Of a stretch of DNA of 9,330 nucleotides, positions 5,551 to 9,330 are shown one piece after another (positions within the stretch are counted from its first letter, which is position 1; each line of letters starts with the position of its first letter). The stretch is from positions 1 through 9,330 of the forward strand of contig DATLAJ010000074.1 in NCBI GenBank assembly GCA_035527515.1, in the 5' to 3' direction. This DNA is from a bacterium. Lineage in GTDB: Bacteria > B130-G9. The translations under genes and the position numbers were made by a program. Below the pieces are notes generated by a model. It saw nothing but the letters and a program-made list of their open reading frames with translations, was not told the DNA's origin and ran no database searches.

Positions 5551-7155
5551 CCTGATGTCCCACGTGGGGCTGTCGTAGGAGCCGCCGCGGACAACCTTTA
5601 TTGTCCCAAGTTCCGGGCCCGTTGGGTTTTCGTGAGGCGATGCTTGGTAGTAATCCGACGCGTACCAATCGGAGCAGAACTCCCAGACGTTGCCGGCCAT
5701 GTCATAGCAGCCGTAAGGGCTTTTGCCGTTGCCTGTGCCAGGGTTAAGGCCGTTGTAATACCCTACTAGCGAGGTGTATTGGAAACCGTCCGCGTCGGCC
5801 GCAGCGTCCTTCGCGTGGAGATTGGCGAACCACAAGCCGCCGTAGTTCGGCAGACCGTCTCCCCAGGGAAACATCCGGTGCGTGGGCCCCTTGGCCGCCT
5901 TCTCCCACTGCGCCTCGGTGGGGAGCAACTTGCCAGTCCACAAGCAATAGGCCTGCGACTCTTGCTGAGATATGCCGATCACAGGTTGGTCAGGCTGGTT
6001 GAAATTATCATCATCCCAGAAGGCCGGCTCCAGGTTGCCCGTGTCCAGCACGAACTCCCTGTACTGGCTGTTGGTGACCGGGTAGCGGTCGATGTAATAA
6101 CTGTCCAGCCAAACCTGATGCACCGGCGTCTCATCGCTCATGGTGCCGTTCTCCGTGCTCCCCATTGCGAACTCGCCGGCCGGCACGAGAACCATTCCCG
6201 AAGGAGCCTGCGCCGAATCGACCGTGATGGTTATTATGTCCCAAGCCATCTGACCCCTGGAATCTCTGGCAAGGGCAATGCAGTAGTAACGGCCTTCACT
6301 GGTATATGTGAACTCCGGCGACCTTGCTGTGTCATCAACCTTGCCATCACCCTGAAAGTCCCATTCGTAGGTGTACGGCTCGAAACCGCCCTCGGCTATC
6401 ACCATGAACGACACGCTAAGCGGGGCGTTGCCTGAATCGGGATCAGCCACGGCCTCCACGGACATCTTGGCCGACACATTTATCGTGAGGTAATCATAGG
6501 CCTGCGTCCCATCAGCATCGACGACGGCGAGCACCGCCTCGAACATCCCCGGCGCCTCGTAATCGTGCTGGACGTCCTGGCCTTGAGATTCGAATATGCC
6601 GTCCGACTCAAAGTCCCAATAAAATTTGTAGGGAGCAATACCGCCGGTCGCATCTCCGTGGAAACTGACGTTCAGCGGCGCCGAGCCGCGCATCGGGTCG
6701 GCGCTGGCAAAAGCTGCAAGCGGCGGCGACGTGCTGATCACATTTACCGAGACCTGGCCGTAGTCCCCGAAGATAGTCGTCTCGCCAGCCCTCGTGAGGA
6801 CGCCATACCAGGTGTAGATCCCGAGCGGCGATGCCTCAGCAACCTGCATCTCGAAGAGCATAGTTGGGTCCAGACTGAACTGTGCCGGAAGCGTAACCGT
6901 GAGCAATTCGGGCCTTGTCGTGAAGCTTGGCCAGAACAGGTAGGCTCCGCCCGGCGTCCTCAGAATTAGATAAAAATCGACCTCGACCTCCTGATCGGGG
7001 TTCTCCGCGCTGACCCAGATCTGAAAATCGTCCCCCCGGTGCAACTCCAGCTTGTCGGCATAAACCTGAACAGAAGGCGCAGCCGCCGCAGAAATCGCAA
7101 CAGTCAGCACAAGTAAACTGGCGAAAATTACAGATACAGGCAATAATCTAGTCAT
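5446..7155 (-). CDS. Secreted protein with beta-sandwich-like, two PKD and FGE-sulfatase-type domains
   Basis: The 569 aa product starts with a signal peptide (Arg3, hydrophobic 4-22, cleavage near AAAA-PSV at 26). Residues about 27-140 form a beta-rich domain homologous to the C-terminal domain of the gene at 1-498 (AENPDQEVEVDFYL, GIYTWYGVLTRAGE). Two PKD domains follow, at about 145-228 and 231-312, each with the pattern G-x-APL-V-F, PY-W-DF and DG. Residues about 319-557 are an FGE/SUMF1-type domain with MVLVPAGEFAMGS, DSYYIDRYPVTNSQYREFV, GKLLPTEAQWEKAAKG, FPWGD, GCYDMAGNVWEFCSDWY, VVRGGSYDS and VGFRCA. The paired Cys of true formylglycine-generating enzyme are not in their usual place near the end (one Cys, 538), so sulfatase activation is unlikely. 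Such domains otherwise occur in varied enzymes and binding proteins. A strong ribosome site AAGAGGTG (7170-7163) precedes the ATG by seven bases. Confidence 0.9.
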   Translation of the reverse strand: MTRLLPVSVIFASLLVLTVAISAAAAPSVQVYADKLELHRGDDFQIWVSAENPDQEVEVDFYLILRTPGGAYLFWPSFTTRPELLTVTLPAQFSLDPTMLFEMQVAEASPLGIYTWYGVLTRAGETTIFGDYGQVSVNVISTSPPLAAFASADPMRGSAPLNVSFHGDATGGIAPYKFYWDFESDGIFESQGQDVQHDYEAPGMFEAVLAVVDADGTQAYDYLTINVSAKMSVEAVADPDSGNAPLSVSFMVIAEGGFEPYTYEWDFQGDGKVDDTARSPEFTYTSEGRYYCIALARDSRGQMAWDIITITVDSAQAPSGMVLVPAGEFAMGSTENGTMSDETPVHQVWLDSYYIDRYPVTNSQYREFVLDTGNLEPAFWDDDNFNQPDQPVIGISQQESQAYCLWTGKLLPTEAQWEKAAKGPTHRMFPWGDGLPNYGGLWFANLHAKDAAADADGFQYTSLVGYYNGLNPGTGNGKSPYGCYDMAGNVWEFCSDWYASDYYQASPHENPTGPELGTIKVVRGGSYDSPTWDIRSSCRDWRAPDDWDQFVGFRCAAQVPAASDMYGKD

Positions 7156-7162
7156 TAAATAG

Positions 7163-7187
7163 CACCTCTTTGACGCAGCAAGTCAAA
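7163..7187 (-). promoter_or_regulatory. Ribosome site with adjoining inverted repeat upstream of the PKD-FGE gene
   Basis: On the minus strand TTTGAC (7187-7182), a 7-base spacer, and GTCAAA (7174-7169) form a perfect 6-bp inverted repeat. Its second arm shares bases with the Shine-Dalgarno sequence AAGAGGTG (7170-7163). It could be an RNA stem that partly hides the ribosome site, or an operator. I see no confident -35/-10 pair for this gene. Confidence 0.45.
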
Positions 7188-7265
7188 AACAGAATCGACC
7201 AAAATCTCTATAAGGATTTTTACTAATTCTGTGGCTTATGTCAAACATCGTGCGCCATCCCCGCC

Positions 7266-7294
7266 TTGACTGAACCGCCCGATATCAATAGTCT
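7266..7294 (+). promoter_or_regulatory. Possible promoter for the glycosyltransferase operon
   Basis: TTGACT (7266-7271) and TAGTCT (7289-7294) are spaced 17 bases apart; the -35 box matches five of six positions and the -10 box keeps T1, A2 and T6. Transcription would begin near 7301. This leaves a leader of about 40 bases before GTG 7343 but almost none before GTG 7307, which favours the later start. Confidence 0.4.
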
Positions 7295-7342
7295 TGGCCG
7301 CGATAAGTGCGATTTGAATGGGCTATTGCTGACGAGGGGTTC

Positions 7343-8437
7343 GTGGACATTTTTCTCTGGCTTCTGTTTGCGATTTCGACCGCCATAATTGCCTCGGTTC
7401 TCGTCTTTTATTCCTGTTTGGTCAGATGGTTGGCCCGGCGCAGAAGCCCGATTGAGAGCGTGGTGCCCGACGAGTGGCCGACCGTGGCGATCTTGGTGCC
7501 GGTCTTCAACGAGGAGAAGTTCATAAAGCAGAAGCTCGAGAACATTCTTCAAATCGATTATCCAAAGGATAAGCTGGCTTATCTCGTGGTTGACAACGGC
7601 TCAACCGACGAGACAGCCAACATAGTGCGGCGATACCCAGTAACCCTCTTGCAGTGCGAGCGCGGCAAGAACAAGGCGATCAACGCTGGACTTGCCGCGA
7701 CCGACGCTGAGATAGTCATCGTGAGCGATGTTGACACGACTGTTGAGCCTAGTGCGGTCAAGGAGGTTGTTGGGATGCTGCACGACGACATCGGGGCGGT
7801 ATCCGGGCTGGTGACGCTCCAGAAGGAGAAAATACCATACATGAGAAGCAAACTCCGGTTTCATGTCTCGGACTGGGAGATGAGATACACAGAGGGCCTG
7901 ATCGATTCTGCGTGTAGCCTCGATGGGCGTTTCTTGGCGTTTCGGCATAGTCTAGTCCCCAGGCTGCCTGACGAGGCGATCATCGACGATTTGGAGATCA
8001 CATTCATCGTTAGGAAGCAGGGCTATCGGTGCGTTGTGTCCAAGAGCACGCTCGTCTTGGAGAGCTGTCCAGAGACAATGTGGGCGGAGATGGTGCAGAT
8101 CAGGCGTCGGGTCTGCACTACGCTGGTTACTATGGCTCATTACTGGACGATGCTTGGGAACCCGCGCTACGGGTTCTTCGGAGCAATTACTCAGCCGTTT
8201 AGGAGGGCGTTTGCGCTCACGCTGCCTGCTTTCGTGGTCTTTGATCTGGTGTTCTTGAGCTGCAAGTTTGGGCCATGGGTGTTGTGGATAGCTTTGGGAG
8301 GGGCCATTCTGCTCATCGCTCTGGGAGAGGTATTCTCCTTCTTGCAGTTCGCCGGAATAATTCTCGGGTGGTTTCAAGTAATGTTGGGGCGCGTGAAGCC
8401 AGGCGGACTATGGCAGCGCATCCAGAGGAACAGCTGA
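7343..8437 (+). CDS. Membrane-anchored family 2 glycosyltransferase
   Basis: This is a processive-type GT2 enzyme, likely polymerising or extending a cell-surface polysaccharide from a nucleotide sugar at the inner membrane (inference). I take GTG 7343 as the start because GAGGGG lies just upstream at 7334-7339; GTG 7307 would add 12 residues but has no ribosome site. Numbered from 7343, a membrane helix spans about 3-29, then the GT-A fold contains VAILVPVFNEE (48-58), VVDNGSTDET (82-91), GKNKAINAGLA (108-118) and the metal-binding DVD (129-131). DDLE (215-218) is a plausible base region and QIRRR (252-256) resembles the QxxRW motif of processive enzymes, without the Trp. Three hydrophobic segments (about 289-308, 311-328, 329-349) end the protein. 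The next glycosyltransferase starts at the base after the TGA, so the two are translationally coupled. Specific sugars cannot be named. Confidence 0.88.
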   Translation: MDIFLWLLFAISTAIIASVLVFYSCLVRWLARRRSPIESVVPDEWPTVAILVPVFNEEKFIKQKLENILQIDYPKDKLAYLVVDNGSTDETANIVRRYPVTLLQCERGKNKAINAGLAATDAEIVIVSDVDTTVEPSAVKEVVGMLHDDIGAVSGLVTLQKEKIPYMRSKLRFHVSDWEMRYTEGLIDSACSLDGRFLAFRHSLVPRLPDEAIIDDLEITFIVRKQGYRCVVSKSTLVLESCPETMWAEMVQIRRRVCTTLVTMAHYWTMLGNPRYGFFGAITQPFRRAFALTLPAFVVFDLVFLSCKFGPWVLWIALGGAILLIALGEVFSFLQFAGIILGWFQVMLGRVKPGGLWQRIQRNS

Positions 8438-9330
8438 GTGCGTGTTCTGTTTCTTTACCCTTATGCGGCTGGGAGCGTTGCCAGCTTTGTTCGGCCCGCT
8501 AACATAATAAAGCGGCTTCTTGCGAGCGGCGTCAAGATAACGCTGGCTACGGTGTGCCACCTGCGCCGCGCCTCGACTGACATCAACCTGTCATTGCTTG
8601 AGTTTCCTTATGTCAAGAGCGTTCCGCATGTGCGACTGTTTGCCGAGAGGGGGGCGATCTTGAGAAATGCTCTGATCGTAAATCGCTTGCTTAGGTCGCA
8701 CGACATCATTCACCTTCAGAAGTGTCATCCCACTGTATCTATTCCGGCCACGATCGCGTCAGCCCTCAGCGGCAAGCCTCTCCACTACGACTGGGATGAC
8801 AACGAGACAGAGATACTTAAGAGCATGGTCTCCGATGGAGGGGCGAGCGTTGCGCAGTTTAGGGAGTTTGCATTCGTCGAGCGGCGACTCGTGCAGCTTG
8901 TTGATACAATCTCGGCTGCAAGCCAGCGGCTTAGGTCTCTCGCCCTGGAATACGGCGCGCCCCCCGAGGCCGTGTTTGACGCCCCGGTGGGGGCGGACCT
9001 CTCGCTCTTTGCGCCTCGCAGGTTCGGGCGGGAGAAGCTCGATTCTCTGGGGGTGAGGCCACCTATGGTTCTGTATCAGGGGCAGCTTGAGGAGGCGTCG
9101 TTTGCGGAGGCATTCATCAAGTCTGCTGCGCAGGTGACAGACGCTATTCCCGAAGCGCAGTTCTTGGTGGTTGGGGGAGGCGCAAAGCTAAAACGGCTTC
9201 GCGAGCTTGCAATGGCGAGCAGCGTGCCGGTGACATTCACAGGATACATATCGCACAGGAGGGTGGCGGACTATGTAAGTGCAGCGGCGGTATGTGTCGC
9301 GACATTTCCTGACACAGAGCTTGCGCGGTG
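8438..9330 (+). CDS. Family 4-like (GT-B) glycosyltransferase, 3' end outside window
   Basis: A frame from GTG 8438 stays open to the end of the window (297 residues plus two bases). The GTG directly follows the stop TGA of the upstream GT2 gene, and AGAGGA (8424-8429) is a good ribosome site eight bases before it, so coupled translation is likely. The N-terminal half has the opening beta strand MRVLFLYPYAAGS, IIHLQKCHPT (90-99) and LHYDWDDNE (115-123), typical of GT-B acceptor domains. The C-terminal half has VLYQGQLEEA (211-220), AQFLVVGGGAKLKRLRELA (240-258) and VTFTGYISHRRVADYVSAA (265-283), the donor-nucleotide domain pattern of GT4. The usual E-x7-E motif would lie past the edge. It probably adds a sugar in the same surface-polysaccharide pathway as the GT2 enzyme. 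Confidence 0.87.
   Translation, partial: MRVLFLYPYAAGSVASFVRPANIIKRLLASGVKITLATVCHLRRASTDINLSLLEFPYVKSVPHVRLFAERGAILRNALIVNRLLRSHDIIHLQKCHPTVSIPATIASALSGKPLHYDWDDNETEILKSMVSDGGASVAQFREFAFVERRLVQLVDTISAASQRLRSLALEYGAPPEAVFDAPVGADLSLFAPRRFGREKLDSLGVRPPMVLYQGQLEEASFAEAFIKSAAQVTDAIPEAQFLVVGGGAKLKRLRELAMASSVPVTFTGYISHRRVADYVSAAAVCVATFPDTELAR

Noticed and set aside
5779-6435. Plus-strand open frame (218 codons) within the PKD-FGE gene
   Set aside because: Arg-rich shadow of the minus-strand FGE and PKD coding sequence, without a ribosome site.
1-9330. CRISPR array, prophage, toxin-antitoxin or defence island
   Set aside because: No regularly spaced repeats with unique spacers and no recognisable nuclease, Cas, phage or toxin genes on either strand.

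Overview
The window reads as a chromosomal segment of an uncultured, moderately GC-rich bacterium. The lineage cannot be fixed from the sequence. The mix of a beta-helix surface protein ending in a 'SPCIDAG...VDMGYHY' motif, a secreted PKD-PKD-FGE protein, complete mnmE and mnmG, and an exopolysaccharide-type glycosyltransferase pair would fit a Gram-negative environmental or candidate-phylum bacterium (inference).

Layout. Positions 1-498 (+) hold the 3' end of a secreted beta-helix protein with a C-terminal beta-sandwich-like domain. An intergenic stretch follows (499-915) with a hairpin, a heptamer repeat, a good intrinsic terminator at 659-690, then a hairpin-rich segment that may be the non-coding left end (bridge RNA region) of an IS110 family element. 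The IS110 transposase (916-1868, +) is split by a -1 frame change at a run of six C. A tRNA-Ser(GCU) with encoded CCA lies at 1966-2057, and its 3' end runs directly into an array of 7-base repeats. mnmE (2139-3554) and mnmG (3655-5550) follow on the same strand; their products form the MnmEG complex that modifies the wobble uridine of certain tRNAs. A convergent gene (7155-5446, -) encodes a secreted protein with signal peptide, a domain homologous to the C-terminal domain of the first gene, two PKD domains and an FGE/SUMF1-type domain. Its 3' end overlaps mnmG by 105 bp. A divergent promoter region (7156-7342) precedes a membrane-anchored GT2 glycosyltransferase (7343-8437, +) and an immediately adjacent GT4 glycosyltransferase (8438 to the window end, +, incomplete), probably the start of a surface-polysaccharide operon.

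Points most worth a second look are: the candidate IS110 bridge RNA and split transposase; the shared uncharacterised domain in two neighbouring secreted proteins; the FGE-like domain without the canonical cysteine pair; the tRNA 3' end that seeds a CCA-containing heptamer array; an Asp at the position of the catalytic Glu of the MnmE GTPase; and the two-strand coding overlap at the mnmG 3' end. No CRISPR array, phage module or obvious defence system is present, and I do not see a clearly new multigene system here.
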